In this document: positions 1-13,700 of the stretch, one piece after another | How positions within the stretch are numbered: position 1 is the stretch's first letter | Layout: the number at the start of each line of letters is the position of its first letter | Assembly: GCF_014530035.1 (NCBI RefSeq) | Contig: NZ_JACVMX010000001.1 | Location: 248,001 to 312,000 of the forward strand | Reading direction: 5' to 3' | DNA: 64,000 nt | Source: Leucobacter sp. cx-328 | Lineage (GTDB): Bacteria; Actinomycetota; Actinomycetes; Actinomycetales; Microbacteriaceae | Position numbers and translations under genes: made by a program | Notes under the pieces: generated by a model | Databases searched by the model: none | Told to the model about the DNA's origin: nothing | Seen by the model: only the letters and a program-made list of their open reading frames with translations

Positions 1-435
1 GTGACGGCGCTGCTAAACGAGCCGCGCAACAGCAGACATATGCCGCTCGCGACGACCTTTACCCCAGAGCAAGCTGCCGACTGGGTGCGGGACAAGGATG
101 CGCAGTGGGCGATTCACGGCTTTGGCCCGTGGGCAATTTTGGTGAATGGTGAATTTGCTGGTTGGGGCGGGTTTGAAGCTGAGGCAGGCTCTGCCGACTT
201 CGCGCTGGTGCTGCTGCCGGGTCATTGGGGGATGGGTGAAATGATCACCCGTAAAGCGTTGGAAACAGGCTTTGTAGAGTTTGACGTTCACACGGTGACG
301 ATCGCGCTCCCGTACTCACGTCAGCCGACTAAGGTCGTCGGACGTCTAGGGTTCAACGCTGACGGAGAAGTCATCTATGGCGGCGAGCGATTCAGGCGCT
401 ACAAGCTCAACCGGCAAGACTGGCGCACGGCGTAG
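1..435 (+). CDS. GNAT-family acetyltransferase, probably 5'-truncated by window edge
   Basis: The 144 visible residues look like the C-terminal two thirds of a GNAT N-acetyltransferase of the Acetyltransf_3 (RimJ-like) type: a PWAILVNGEFAGWGGFE strand pair, an acetyl-CoA loop region around LLPGHWGMGEMITRKAL, and the late VVGRLGFNADGEVIY segment typical of the family. These enzymes move an acetyl group from acetyl-CoA to an amine or protein N-terminus; the substrate cannot be told. The frame is open from base 1, and the GTG there lies in the middle of what is normally strand/helix 1, so the true start is probably upstream of the window. It ends with TAG at 433-435. The following 245 bp to the HU gene hold no convincing gene. 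Confidence 0.7.
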   Translation: MTALLNEPRNSRHMPLATTFTPEQAADWVRDKDAQWAIHGFGPWAILVNGEFAGWGGFEAEAGSADFALVLLPGHWGMGEMITRKALETGFVEFDVHTVTIALPYSRQPTKVVGRLGFNADGEVIYGGERFRRYKLNRQDWRTA

Positions 436-692
436 GCCGAGTCACCCTTCTACCGAAACCGAACCAATCACCCAAATCTCGTCACAAGACATCGAATTAG
501 CACTGAATTTCCTCAGAAGAGTGAAATATTCTCGTTTCTCAGTTACCTTGATGGAACTGCGGTGCGCGAAATCACCAGCGCCACCCAGAGTTTGTAAGTA
601 CCGAATGAAATTTCACCGGGCGGTACCGGGCCGAAGGTCCCAGCGGATCCTGGCGCGACCGCCTGTCGAATCACGATGGAGTGCGGCGAGAA

Positions 693-1034
693 ATGATGAA
701 GAACGAGGCCGATGGTTCACGCGTGAACCGCAGTGAGTTCTTGCGGGATGTTGCGCGTCGCGCTGAGACTGACGTGAAGCTCACGACGGAGATCGTCAAT
801 GCGGCGCTCGCTGAAATCGTTGAGGTGGTGAGCCGCGGCGACCACCTGACGCTCACCGGTTTTGGCCGCTTCTACCCGCAGCAGCACAAGGGGCATCGCG
901 TGCAGAGTGTCGCTGAGGATGGCAAACTCGCGGGCACTGACGCGGTCGCGCACGTCGATGACTATACGGTGCTGAAGTTCTCTGCGACCCGCACGGTGAA
1001 CCGGAGCCTCGCGGCCGAGTTGCCTGCGTCATAG
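693..1034 (+). CDS. HU-family nucleoid-associated DNA-binding protein
   Basis: About 113 residues. The sequence NRSEFLRDVARR...TTEIVNAALAEIVEVV is the HU alpha-helical dimer body. GFGRFYPQQHKGHRVQ is the start of the DNA-binding beta-arm (HU consensus GFGtFevr.r.aR.grNP), and VLKFSATRTV matches the usual F.ag..l+..vN end. The arm is short and lacks the classical RNP tip, so this is a divergent HU rather than the housekeeping copy. The start is uncertain: ATG at 693 or 696 follows GGAG at 678-681; an in-frame GTG at 681 would add four residues. It probably binds DNA as a dimer. No operon partner is evident, since the next gene is convergent. Confidence 0.75.
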   Translation: MMKNEADGSRVNRSEFLRDVARRAETDVKLTTEIVNAALAEIVEVVSRGDHLTLTGFGRFYPQQHKGHRVQSVAEDGKLAGTDAVAHVDDYTVLKFSATRTVNRSLAAELPAS

Positions 1035-1047
1035 GGGCGCGGATCCG

Positions 1048-1123
1048 CGCTTCGCGCTACCGAACCACACACTCCGCGACCAAACAACACGCAAAGCTAC
1101 CGAACCCCCGCTTCGCGCTACCG
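1048..1123. repeat. 15-bp direct repeat CGCTTCGCGCTACCG, two copies
   Basis: Copies lie at 1048-1062 and 1109-1123, 61 bp apart (start to start), between the HU gene and the convergent lipoprotein gene. The second copy covers the lipoprotein stop codon. No long hairpin was seen that would mark a bidirectional terminator. Confidence 0.6.
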
Positions 1124-1677
1124 GACGCTGAGCGTCTCTCTGCCGATCTCGACGAGCCCTGCGTCGCTGACGATGAGTGCTACGTCTGCCTCAGGGGCAG
1201 CGAGCGTGTATGCAATCGTGCTGGACGCGGTTTCCCCCGCGGGAATCTCAGCGCCCTCCGCTGCCTCCGCACCTGCCGCCACCTGCTCATCGGGCAAGGC
1301 TGCGAGCGTGAGCTCGGTTGGTGCTTCCGCGCCAGTCTCTTGCACCGCACGGAAGTGATTGAGCCAGGCAGTCAGCGCATCGAGGACCTCGGCAGAGGTG
1401 TTCGTGAGGTCATTGGAGACCACAAGAAACGCCCCACGTTCGCCGGGAATCACGCGGGATTCGGTGATCGCAATTGTTGTGCGAGAAGATATCAGGGTGC
1501 GGTCGGAGTAGCTCGTCGGCCCTGCCTCCGTGGGAACTTCCGTCTCGATGACGCTGTGCTCACCGTCACGTGAATCGCCCTGGAATCCGTGCAGCCAGTG
1601 GCTGAGAGGGCGGTCAGGCCTGCGACAACGGTGATCGCAGCGTTGCGGTGCGGGTTGATTTGCGCCTGTGCCTCCAC
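1118..1677 (-). pseudogene. Lipoprotein gene split by an apparent frameshift
   Basis: Two overlapping frames together make one plausible lipoprotein. The upstream frame (start about 1677) gives RNAAITVVAGLTALSATGC, a signal peptide with lipobox LSATGC. It then degrades into Arg-rich text. The downstream frame is open from before that point to 1118 and carries the plausible mature domain (TYPE: SYSDRTLISSRTTIAITESRV ... NDLTNTSAEVLDALTAWLNHF ... LIVSDAGLVEIGRETL). Joining them needs a -1 shift near 1560-1590, consistent with loss of one base or a sequencing error. The mature part resembles secreted small-lipoprotein domains but I do not recognise the family. Transcribed away from the giant surface-protein gene. 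Confidence 0.55.
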
Positions 1678-1741
1678 CCGTTCGGGCGCTCAAGACACCC
1701 AAAACGTTATCGGACTGAGTGCATTATTTACTCATATACGA

Positions 1742-1763
1742 GAATGTTTGCCCCCAAACATTC
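1742..1763. promoter_or_regulatory. Perfect 9-bp inverted repeat upstream of the giant surface-protein gene
   Basis: GAATGTTTG (1742-1750), a CCCC spacer (1751-1754) and CAAACATTC (1755-1763) form a perfect dyad in an A+T-rich patch 70-90 bp before the likely start of the giant gene. It could be an operator or a small RNA hairpin. No matching second copy was noticed nearby. Confidence 0.5.
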
Positions 1764-1790
1764 GTTACGCTTGTTGTGTAACAGTACTCT

Positions 1791-4700
1791 GTGCGAGCCA
1801 CCATGCGCGCACACTGGAAGATGGGGTGTTTGGTGAAGCTGAGGCAGATCCTTACGGGTGTCCTTGCGAGCGTGTTGGTCGCAGCGTTGGCGTTTACGGA
1901 CGTTGCAACTTCCGCGGGCGCAGCCGCTGCGGCGGCACCCTCCCCATCGATCACCCTGAACGGCACCGTCACCGAGGGTGACCCCGGTGCGCTCACCTCG
2001 AAGTCGATCATCTTGGCGACCGGCAACGAGGTGAAGGTGAACTATCGCCTCGTGCCGAACTATTCGGCCGGCCAGGCATCCGGTGTGCGGGTGACGCTGT
2101 TCATGCCGTCGCTTGAGCACGTCGACGGCGAGTACCAGGTGGTCGCGCGTGACGCAGCCCCGACGCCGCTCGGTGTGCAGGGACGCGTGAGCTCCGGCGG
2201 CGAGTGGAACGTCATCTCTGACACCACGGTCAAAGGCGGCCCGCTCGTTCTCGAGTACGACGGTGACCTGCGTGGCGGCGCGAACCCTGCGTTCGATATC
2301 TTCCTGACGACCTACAACGACGGCACGAACGGTGTCTACGGTGGCATCCCCGAGGGCACCCCATTCGAGATCAACGGCTTCGTCTCCTATGACATGTTCG
2401 ACCGCGCCGAAGGCAGCGAGTGGGAGACCCCCGGCCAGCTCGACGACGAGTCGCGCGTTGCGATCATCTCGTCCGACCTCAAGTGGGAAACGAAGATCGA
2501 GCCGTACGCATACGGCAACGGTGACACCTCGGTGCCGATGTGGGATCGCTACCAGTACTTCGATTACGTCTACACGGTAGATAACGTCTCCACGAACCCG
2601 GGATCGAACATCGAGGGGTACACGGGAACCTTCGACATCGACACGACCGACAACATCAACGGCATCATTCCGTTCGATATCAACCGCTTCAGCTACACCG
2701 CAGACGGTAAGACCGAGCCGAACACCGACCCCGAAGCGACCGAGGGCGAGTTTATTGGCGTGCCTGGCAAGGGCGGCGTCTTGATCTATGACATCACCGA
2801 GTGGGACGGCGAAAGCGAACTCACGGAGGAGATCCCGTACTCCTACTCGGGCGCCGGCATGATCTCGATCAATCGCGAGCACGGTGCAGCGAAGCAGGGG
2901 CTGAAGCCCGGCGAGAAGCACAAGTTCATGGTCTCGCTACCGATGAGCCGCCAGGGCTTCCCGAACCTCCCCACGAACTTCAAGCTCACCGCGATCACCA
3001 ACGTGCTCTTCGCCAAGACCGCGAACTGGACCAAGACGCACACGGCTGTGCGCGAGGTTGATGTGCCTCGCTATGGCCTGACCTTCACGCACGCGCCCGA
3101 AAAGGCCACCGTGGAAGAAAGCCAGCGCACCTACACCGAGATCTCCGCGATCAAAAACACCTCGAACGCTCCGATCTTCAACACCGACCTCTCCTACACG
3201 ATCGACCCGGGCTTCGTTGCCGATAGCGTCACGCTTGAGTTCCCGACTGAAAAGTCCGATCCCGACCTCAGCAAGTCCACCCTGACCTACACCTACACCG
3301 ATAAGAAGGGCGCAGAGCAGACCGGCACGCTCACCGGCACCCTGGGGGAGTCCGAGCAGGGCGCGGATCATTCCAAGCTCACCTTCGATGTCTCGAAGCT
3401 GTATGCGCTCGACTGGAATCGCGAGCTGTCGTTCTCGTTCGTGAGCGGTCGCCTGAACCCTGGCAAGACGCTGCCGTTGACGATCCGCGTCTATGGCACC
3501 GCGCCGACCGCTGGCACCATTACAGATCCCGCGGCAGTGACATACAACGAGCGCTACGCGAGCAACGACGACTACGCAGAGGACACCGTCTACACCGACG
3601 TGCCGCACACGGTGCAGCGTGATGCCGTCTTTACGGTGGTCAAGCCCAAGCCGCAGGACGTGCTCAAGCCCGTCGTCGATGTCATCGGCGTGTACGGCAA
3701 CGCCCGCACGAAGAGCACGACTCAGGTGCCGTACGAGGCGCCGTTCCAGGCGGAGTACCAGCTGTCGACGGGTGGCGTTCCCGCGGCCTCGTTCGAGTAC
3801 ACGATGGATCTCAGCGCGCCAACGGTGGCCCCTGGCGTCGCGAAGCCGACGAAGATTGCGCTGACCGATGCGCTGTTGGGATCCGCCACTGATCTCGAAC
3901 TCGCCTTCATCGATGCGGCCGGTAAGAAAGTCACCACCGCAGACACGACGGTGACGCTCGGCGACCTCGCACTGACCGACGTCGCGAAGATCGTGATTTC
4001 GGGCAAGATGCTCACCCTTGCGAGCGCAGAAACGATTGCCGTCGTCGACTATTCCTCTGCGCTGGCGATGGGCGGATCGCAGACGCTCCAAGCATCCTTC
4101 GCCGGTAGGCAGGTGCCGCCCGATACCGCAACCCGCACGGCATCGAAGACCAATGTGGTGACGGTTCCCGAGGCGAAGACTACGGTGAAGATCGAGGGCC
4201 TGAACCAGGTCACGAAGTCGACCGGTGCTGGCAACTCGTACGACCAGTGGGTCGATCGCCAGTGGTACTGCTCGACGAGTGGGTGCGGTTCAAAGACCGA
4301 CTACACCCTTGATCAGGGGTACAAGTCGCTCGGCGGCTTTGCGGCGTCGATCACGCGCCCCACGACCGCAGCGACGAACAACGACCAGACGACGGTCGTG
4401 AGCACGAAGTTGCCCGCGGAGCAGTTCGACATGTACTACATGAAGATTCGCAGCGATCTGCAGCCCTACCTGCGGTCGGTCGATATCTTCCGAACGATTG
4501 ATGGCAAGGAAGTCCTCTGGAAGACCGTGCCCGCCGCCGACTGGACAGCAAACACCACCGAAGGTAAGTTCTGGCGGATCGCCACAGCAGACCCCCGGGC
4601 AACAGACCTGAGCGAGACCTTTGCAACGGTCGACGCAGAGGGGCACACGTATTACAAGGCGCCGTTCGCTGCCGACGTCGTTCCCGACCAGCCCGTGAGC

Positions 4701-7700
4701 CGGGTCGCCTTCACGCTTGACTTCTCGCGTGCTGACGCGAATGCGCTGCCGGAGCTCAAAGGCACGACGAGTCGCGTGGTCGAGTTCATGGGCCGCTTCT
4801 ATGCGACGACGACGGATACGAAGAAGCCCACCTCGGTGACCGCTGCCGACACCTTCGGCACGACGGCGGCGACGTTGCGCACCCACGTTGCAAACCCGGT
4901 GTATTCGATCGTGAGCCACCCGTTTGCGAAGTCGAGCACCGGCGCACAAGACTCCACTTCGACCGCGTCGAAGACCGTCACGATGGGCACCGAGGCGAAC
5001 TATCTCGCGAGCGTCTGGAACGTGAATACCGCCTCGTGGTACATCTACAATGGCCACGGCCCTGACGTCTACACGCCGGTCGCCACGGAGTTCGACGAGT
5101 GGCTGTACCACTACAACCCAGAGTCGTTCCACGACAGGTTGACATACGAATTCACGTACCCCGCGAGCCCGAAGGACGACAAAGAGTACAACTTCGAGGC
5201 GACGCAGATCACGCTGCCGAACGTCAAGCTGCTGAACTCCCTCACCGAACTGCGCGTGACCTTCGGCAATCAGAAGACCGCGACGCTCACGGTTGACGAT
5301 GACCTGCGCAAGGAGATCCTCGCGCAGCCGCAGCTCAAGCTGGTCTATGACAACTCGCAGCCGGCGGGTATTCACCGTGTCAACGACACGACCTTTGCAA
5401 TTTCAGCTGGCGTCACAGCCACGTACCCCAAGACGTTTGAGGCGAGCTTCGAGAAGATCGCAGGCATCGGCGATACGACGGCCGAACTGCAGGGAGGCGC
5501 AGGGGACAGCCTCGGCGCAGACCTCAAGGAGATCGACGTCAAGGTCGGCGGTGTCGTTAATGGCAATAAGGCACTGGTTGGCACGACGGCGCTGTACCGG
5601 GAGTCGAACGGTACTGCTCGAACCAAGATGGACGAGACGAAGGCGACGCTGCTCGGCGCGACGCCAACGCTTGGCGGCACGCTCGACATGACCTTTGATG
5701 CGCTCTCGGTTTACGACTACGAAACCGACGGCATCACTCCGACGACGAGCACCGTGCACATGGGCATGGCGAACTCGGCTCAGGCAGACGTGACGAGTTT
5801 CACGATGAACATCGTGCCTGACGCGTCATTCCGCTCGCAGCAGCTTGAGATTCCTGCGGCGATTTTCGACGCAGACTGGCGCACGGCGAGCGTGAAGATC
5901 ACGCAGCCGAGCGGCAAGCCCGTTGAGATTCCGCTCGACCGGTTCAGCCTGAACCCCGACACTCATCGATACGAGCTCGACCTCGTTGCGCTGTTCGAGG
6001 CGCAGGGTGACGAAGCTGCGCTGCTGACGATGAAGACTGTCCCGGTCACCTTCGGCGGCAAGTCAGACCTCCTGCAGCTCGCAATCAGCAACATCAGCAT
6101 TGATTTTGCCGCGGCGACTGATGAGACCCGCATGTGGGGTTCCTTCGCTCGCGAAACCGACCCGACGCTGTCGGCGCGCATGATCGACGGCAGCTACGCC
6201 TTCCTGACGGGAATCTGGGTCGACGAGACTGCAGCCGGTCATGACTGGAACTCGAAGCCCTCGTTCCGTGCAGAAGGCACCAAGCTCGACGCAGGAAACT
6301 ACGCCTACACCTCGTTCCGCGTGCACGTGACTGACATGAAGAGCCCGCAGCGCTTCACGGTCAACGCGGGCGGCAGCAACTCGGGTATGACCCCCACGCT
6401 CTCAAAGACGACGTCGGCGGCGCCCGTGCTCCACAACCGCGTGAGTAGCCTGCAACTGCTCGGCATGCACCTGAACGACGACCTGTCACAGGCCACGGGA
6501 TCCGCGAACTACCTGTTCGACGCTGATACTGACGGTCCGATCGCGGCCAACAACATGGTGGTGGGTGACACCGCGAAGGTGCTGTACGAACTGCGCAACG
6601 CCTCAACGGCGGGGAACGGCAGTACTCCGGTAGCTGACCCTGCCGCGCACTTCACTGCGCCGCAGGGCCTCGATATTGCCGAGGTTACGGTCGTGCAGCC
6701 CGGTGACTCGGAGACCCTCGACGGCGTCATCGCGGCGGCGGGCCGCACACCGGTCAATGTGGCAGCAGACCAGTTCACCGTGACCGACAAGACCGCGAAG
6801 AAGCGTACCGACGTGACCTTCTCAGGCGTCACGGTAGCGGCGCAGGAATCGGTGTTCGTGCTCGTGAAGTACGTCGCCGTGAACGACTACGCCAAAGATC
6901 CCGCCAAAGAGCTGGGCGCGACCCAGAAGCAGACCGTCTACCCATACTCCTATGCACGCCCCGGCTACCAGCATCACCTGCAGAACTACGTGGTGACCGG
7001 CGTGACGGGTGACGGTATCACCGGTAACTCCTCGGTCACGGGTGATTACGACGGCGATAAGACCAACGAGTACCTCGCACGCACCTACGGCATGACGACC
7101 TACGCGAACCCGACGGGGCTCACGCTGAAGTCTGCTTTCACAGAGGAAAGCCTCTCGGGCACGGGCATGATGCTCTCGTTGTCGAAGATCAGTAACAAGA
7201 TCGTGCACAGCAATACGAACGCGACGCTCGATATCACGCTCGATTCGCGCGCCCGCGGATTCACGCTCACCGAACTGCCCACTCCGACCTACCCCGAAGG
7301 GTTCGTCGGTGAGTTCGATGCGCCGCAGGTACTGATCCGCGTCAATGGCCAGTGGGTGGCATACGACAAGAATGAGCACTCGCTCGCAGGAATCAATGAA
7401 CTGCGCGTTGACTACGGCATCTTGCCGGCTCGCGACGAAGCCGGTGCAGAGTTCCAATTGCCTGATTTCACCATCACCGGCACTGGCCACTGGCAGGCGA
7501 CCGGGGGAGCGGCGACCAAGAGCTCGGTCATCGCTTCGTCGGCCGTCCTCACGCTCACGCACCACGATGGCGCGCAGCCGGAGAATCCCGCCGTCGCGAG
7601 CTACGCAGTTACCGCGACTGACCAGCAGACGATCTACAAGGCGATTCCGGTCGTCGAGTTGAACCTGCAGTCGTTCGACACCGCTGACGAGGCTGCCGCC

Positions 7701-10700
7701 GAGTACACCGATGTATCTGCTGCACAGCTCGGCAAGACCTCGTACCTGCCCGGTGACGACGTCCACCTGAAGCTCACAGCCCGCAACGCAGACACCCCCG
7801 CGGCAACCAACACCGGATTCGGCAAGGCACCCCTGCTCGAGCCAATCATGTACGACAAGATTCCCGAGTACATCACGAGCGATCTTGACGCGTTCATTAC
7901 CGGCGGCACGCTCGATGCTGCGGCCGCAATCGCGGCTGGCAAGCTCACGATCAACCGGTACGACCGCGCTGGCAAGCTGATTTCGGGGGCGGATCTCCCC
8001 GCCGTCACCGTCGAAACCGTCACGGGTCTTGACGTGGGCGGATCGCAGACCTTCGCAAACAATCGCCACAACGATACGTACGGTCTGCTCTCCTCGACGG
8101 AACCGAATGACGCCTCGGGACTCACTGCGAAGAACCCCGCGGCGAAGATCGATTTCCAGCTGGTGACCTACACGTTCCCCACGAAGCTGGGCCGTGGCGA
8201 GCGGATTGAGATCATGTATGCGGGCACGATCCGCGAGAATGATCTGCCGGTGGCGACCTACAAGGACGGGCACGCCGTCTTTGCACCGCTTATGAGTTGG
8301 TACAGCGGAAACACCCCCGTCGCGAGCAACATGCACCAGACCAACATGGATATGGCTGCGTTGCTCCACGATGCCGGTATCACTGGCACCCGCAGCGATG
8401 AGATGACGGCGACCGAATTCCTGTCGACCTCGTTCGCGTGGCAGCCTGGCAGCAACACCGAGCGCAGGCATCCGGCAAGCAGCAGCGGCACGCTCGACAC
8501 CTACTATGACTCCTCTGCGAACAGCTCGATGAGCCACAAAGCATTCATGCAAGAGCGCGTCGCCACCACATACACGAACCCGCTCTACGAAGCTGCGACT
8601 GGTGGCGAAGCTGACGATAACTTCGCATATGTTGGCGTCTCGCGCGTCAATGACGGCAGCGTACGTCACGGCGAGCGCGTGCTCTGGGCTCAAGACAATC
8701 TGCAGCTCAACCGTGCCTGGCTGTACGGCGCGAGTGAGATGCTGCCCGACGTGCAGCGGAAAGCAAGCGGCGTAGACGCGGCGAACTTCTACGAGTTCGA
8801 CGGCTCGCTCCGGAAACCAGACAATAACATCACGGAGTACGCGTACGACGACTACACCTATGCGGTTGAACTCCACGAGCAGTTGACCGTGCGGTTGCAC
8901 GCGGCAAACCTCGGCGACCGCAGCATCGAGAGCGGTATCGAGTACCTCGAGGTGCTGCCAGAGGGCATCTCGCCCTACGACGGTCATGGCGAACTGCTCG
9001 GCGTGACCGCGTATGACGGCACCGGCTCCGCAATTGACGCTGACCGAGTGACGGTTGACGTCGTGCAGTCACCGCGTCGCGACCACGGCTATCGCGCCCC
9101 CGCCCAGCAACAGGAGGCTGGCAGCTACGCAGAGACGACCCGCGATGAGGTAGTGCCGTATGTGGTCCGCGTGCAGGTGACCGGTGAACTCGGTGGCATG
9201 TTCAACGCGTCGACGTCGACCATGCAGTCGAAGTACCAGTACGTCGACCTGCGCGTGCGCGTTGAGCACGAGTCGTCGCAGCTCGTCGACGGCAAGTTCA
9301 CCTGGTACGACCAGCTCACCGTCACTACGGTCGATGAGGAGCCCTATCTTGAGGTCTACGACAGCTCGTACGGTGGTTACCATCGTGCGCCTGATATCTG
9401 GAACCCCCTGAAGTTCCCGAACGACGGCATGCAGCAGGGTATCGACGTCGTCGACCTTCTGTGGTCGAACTATTCCTATTCGACGTACCTCGCGCTTGAA
9501 CCGTGGGGCATGTACATCAGCGGCATCAACTCGCAGGGCACGACGACCGAGCTCGATGGTAAGCCTGCCATCGTGAACGGCGATCGCCTCGCAATGCGTG
9601 CACCGACGTTGCGTGTGTGGAACAACACCGAAAAGGACGCCGACTCGGCAACAGGCGGTGCCTCGTCCTTTGACAAGACCCTGCAGAACTTCACCGCCGA
9701 GCTGTACGAAGAATTCACCGTGCACTCGACCGTCGAGAACCAGCAGGTTGAAACTGACCCCGCCTACTTCACGAGCGGGTACACCGAAGACAAGTGGAAG
9801 CATCAGCCGCAGACCACGGGTGGTGCCCGTGGCACCTGGTTCGACCCGACCGTTACGGTCTCGCTGCCCTACGGCATCGTGCCAATGCTCGCCGACGGTC
9901 AACCCGCCCGGTACACCGGCAAGGTCGATGATCAGCAGGACATCGTATTCACCGCCGCAATCAACGACGTGACCTACAAGTCTTCGACGCAGGTCGCTGA
10001 TGTGAGCGAGCACCTCACTGTGAAGGTCGAGCGCGTCGCGAGCAACGAGGGCGAACGATTCGTGCTGCACTTCACTGCGAAACGCACTGCAGCGGCACAG
10101 GCCGCGCTGCACGCGGTGAAGTTCGGTCAGTCGTTGACGGTCTCGCCGCGGGTGAAGACCATCGATGGCCCGGCGCCTGCCGCGGCTGACGACGCATCTC
10201 CTGAGGTCGCGTCTGCTGACGACACCAAGTACCAGCAGATTCTCACTCTCGCACACAGCGAGCGCCCCTCGTTCAAGCCCGTAGTGGTCGCTGCAAAGCC
10301 GACCGGATCGGTGCCGACCGGCGCTCCCGCCGACCGTGACCGCCTCGACTCCACGAGTGAGTGGTTGCACACCCCGACGAACGGCAAGGCCAACAACCTC
10401 GGTGTTATCAAGATCACCGAGCGCCTAATTTCGGCGACGAAAACCTTCCTGCAGAACGACAAGATTTCGCTGCACTCCGGCGGATCCTGGGACGTCGAAG
10501 CCGCACGCCTGATTCCCGTTGAGGTGCCGACGTCGGAGGTGAACGCTGGCGCGTATGGCGGCACCCGCATGGTGCTGCGCCGGCCAACGATCGTGAACAG
10601 CACGAAGACTGGTCTCACGAAGGACGGTGAGTTCGTCGAGACTCAGCTCGTCGACGCAGCTGGCGATTTCTGGCTCTCGCAAGAGATCACGAACCGCGCT

Positions 10701-13700
10701 GCGACGAGTGAGAACCCGTACGAGATGATCACCGGTTCTGGCGACGTCCACAATTCACGGTTCGTGCTGAGCGCGTACGTCTCAGCCTTCGCAGAGCGGA
10801 TCGGCGACCCCATGCTCGTCGTTGACGACAAGGTGCTCGCTCCCGCGGAATACGAGAAGCTTGGCTACGCGGTCAAGATGCTCACCTCAGACGAACGTGC
10901 TGCAGCTGGCAACAACGACCGTCAGCTCATCCAGTGGCGCGTAACGACACCGCCGAACGCGATCGGGACGAGCGGCAAGCTCGCATCGGGCGCCTCGATC
11001 ACCGTGCGACACAAGCTGCGGCTGGTTGACGGCTACGAGGACACGACTCCGAATGAGGAGCCGACCTGGCACGGCGACGCACTCAAGATCGACTCGTACG
11101 TCTCGCTCATCACCGATGACACCTCACTCATCGCTGGCGACCAGCGCGAGGGCGATTTCATCGTCCAGAACGCAGCCTCGATGACCTACGAGACGCGCGT
11201 CGCTGAGCACGAGGGCCTCGTCGATTACGACAACGACGACAAGCTGGAGACGACGTTCGCGCACAACCCCGCGCGCATTGAGATCATCAAGCCGCGTGGT
11301 GAGGTACGCGTGAACACCACCCGTCCCCGCCTCGAGTATTCGAATGGTCGCACCGGCGACCCGTACTTCAACTCGTCTGACACGATCGAATACATCGTGA
11401 CGCACGCGAAGAACACGGGCTCTGGCCTCAAGGAATTCGCGTTCGAGCACACCCTGCCGACGAACGAGTCGAACGACCCGACGAACTCGCTGAGTACCGA
11501 ACCCGTGAACAACACGTTGCTCTACGTCTCGACGGGTTTGTGGGAGATTCCTGCGGAAACCACCGAACTCCTTGCAGAAGCTGGCAAGAGCATCGACGAT
11601 GTCTTCGAGACTGAGGTGTTGGTCTCGAACGAGCTCGCCGAGGCCGGGTATGAAGCTGGCACGTGGAAGTCGCTCGGCACGAGCTCGATCCGCGCCAATA
11701 CTGAATTCAAGGTGCCCGCGGCTGATCGGCTTGGGAAACGCAAGATCCGCGTGATTGTGCGTTCTCTCGACCCTGATTTCCTCGTCCCGAAGGGCACCAG
11801 GCTCGCCATCGATGCGGATCCCGCAACCGACGGCAGTCAGGAAGTTACTGAGACCGACCCCGAGAATCAGAGCATCACTGAGTACCCGACGAGCGTCACT
11901 GACAACGCGATGCGGATCGGTCTGCGCGCTGCTTCGGAGCGCAAGGCAACGATCTTCATCTACGACACCGTGCAGATGTGGGGCAACTACGTAGCCAACG
12001 CACGCTTGCAGCTCGACAACAGCGAAGCACGGGCATACCTGACGCCGTCGCGCCCCGTAGTCAACGTCTATCACGACGCAACCTACTACCGGTCGGACTC
12101 AACGAAGCCAACCGAGGAACGCTATGGCTGGTCAGAGAACACCGCGATTAAGCCGGATGTTTCGCCGCACCTGAAGTTCCGCGGTGAGATAGTGAACGCC
12201 GACGAGTCGATGTGGAACCCCGATACCGAGGGAAACACCTACGCTGAAGACACCCTCATCAATCCGACGGTGTCGTTCGAACTGCCGTCGGTCATGACGG
12301 TCGGCGACGACTTCACCTATGTGCCCAACGATCAGATCACCGCTTCGCATCCGCTGAGCGATGATCACCGCTCGCGGTACGGTCTCACTGACAACGATGC
12401 CTACCTGTGGACGTGGAAGCTCGTTCACGCGGATGGCACCGAGGCGAGCGCTGACTCACACATCAAGCACACGAAGATCCACACGGGCTCCTGGCCGGGT
12501 ATGGACCGCAACGTCGTCACCGTGTGGTTCGACGGCACCGTTTTCCCCGGCGATAAGGTCGTGGTCGATTTCATCGGCAAGATCGACGCCTACACTCCCG
12601 GTGCGAAGTCTGACGACCTGAAGTCGAAGGTCTACGTCACGAACAGCACCGGTCTCGTGCAGCCGTTGAACTCTGCGCAGAACAGCGGCAACCGCCTGGG
12701 CTACATGACTGACCGCTACGACCTCGACGCGAACAAGCTCTTTAATGAGCGCCTGGTGTTTGCCGAGCGCGTGCTGTTCGAGTACGAGACGTACGACAAC
12801 TTCGGCAAGCGCAAGGTTGCCTACTCAGACCTCAACCGCGCGGGAACGGTCTGGCCTCAGAGCACTCCCGTGCGCGAGGGCGGTACGCTCACCTACGAGC
12901 TTGCAATGGATAACACCAAGGAGCCGGGCGGATCTACCGCGTACCCGTATCCGATCATGTACGACGTGCTCCCGTTCGCGGGGGACACCTCGATCATGAA
13001 CGCGGCGACCTCGCGTGAATCGATGGGCTCCTCTGAACTCGACCTCACCAGCATGACGCTGCGCCGCGAGGGCGACGGCGGCGGGGTGTACCCGGTCTCC
13101 GAGTACACCGTCTACGTTGGCCCGTTCAAGATGCAGGGCGGCAAGGTCGTTGCCGCTGACATGCTCGAGAGCACCACGGTCGGCACCGAGGCGTTCTACG
13201 ATTCACTCGGCGTACCCGGCGCTGCTTCGGCGGTACGTGACGCGCACTTCGTGACGCTCGCTCAGTTCACGGCGGCGGTTGCCGCTGATCCCGCGTTGCT
13301 TGGCGAGGCGCAGACGCTGCTCACCCTGTTCAACACCAAGGACGCGTCGCTGCCGGGCCAGAGCAAGCTCAAGCTCAGCTACGACATGCGCTCGCCGCTG
13401 AACGCTCCGGCGTACATCGAGACCTGGCAGCCCGAGGCGAAGCCTGCAGATGTCGGCCAGTGGAACTCCTTCGTCGGTACCCAGCGCAAGACTGGCTTCA
13501 AGCCGCAGGAATCGAACAAGGCCGGCACCTACGTGACCGAGCGAAAGGCCTCAGTCTCGATCGGTAACTACGTCTGGCACGACGTGAACTACAACGCGAA
13601 GCAGGACGAGGGCACGATCATCACTGATGACAACGGTCGCGAACTGCTGCAGCCTTCGAAGGACATCAACTTCGATGGCACGGTTGATGACCCCGGTATC

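Noticed and set aside
6822-10370. Long open antisense frames (721 and 433 codons) across the giant surface gene
   Set aside because: Arg/Val/Leu-rich text without domains, created by the codon bias of the plus-strand gene; no start signals.
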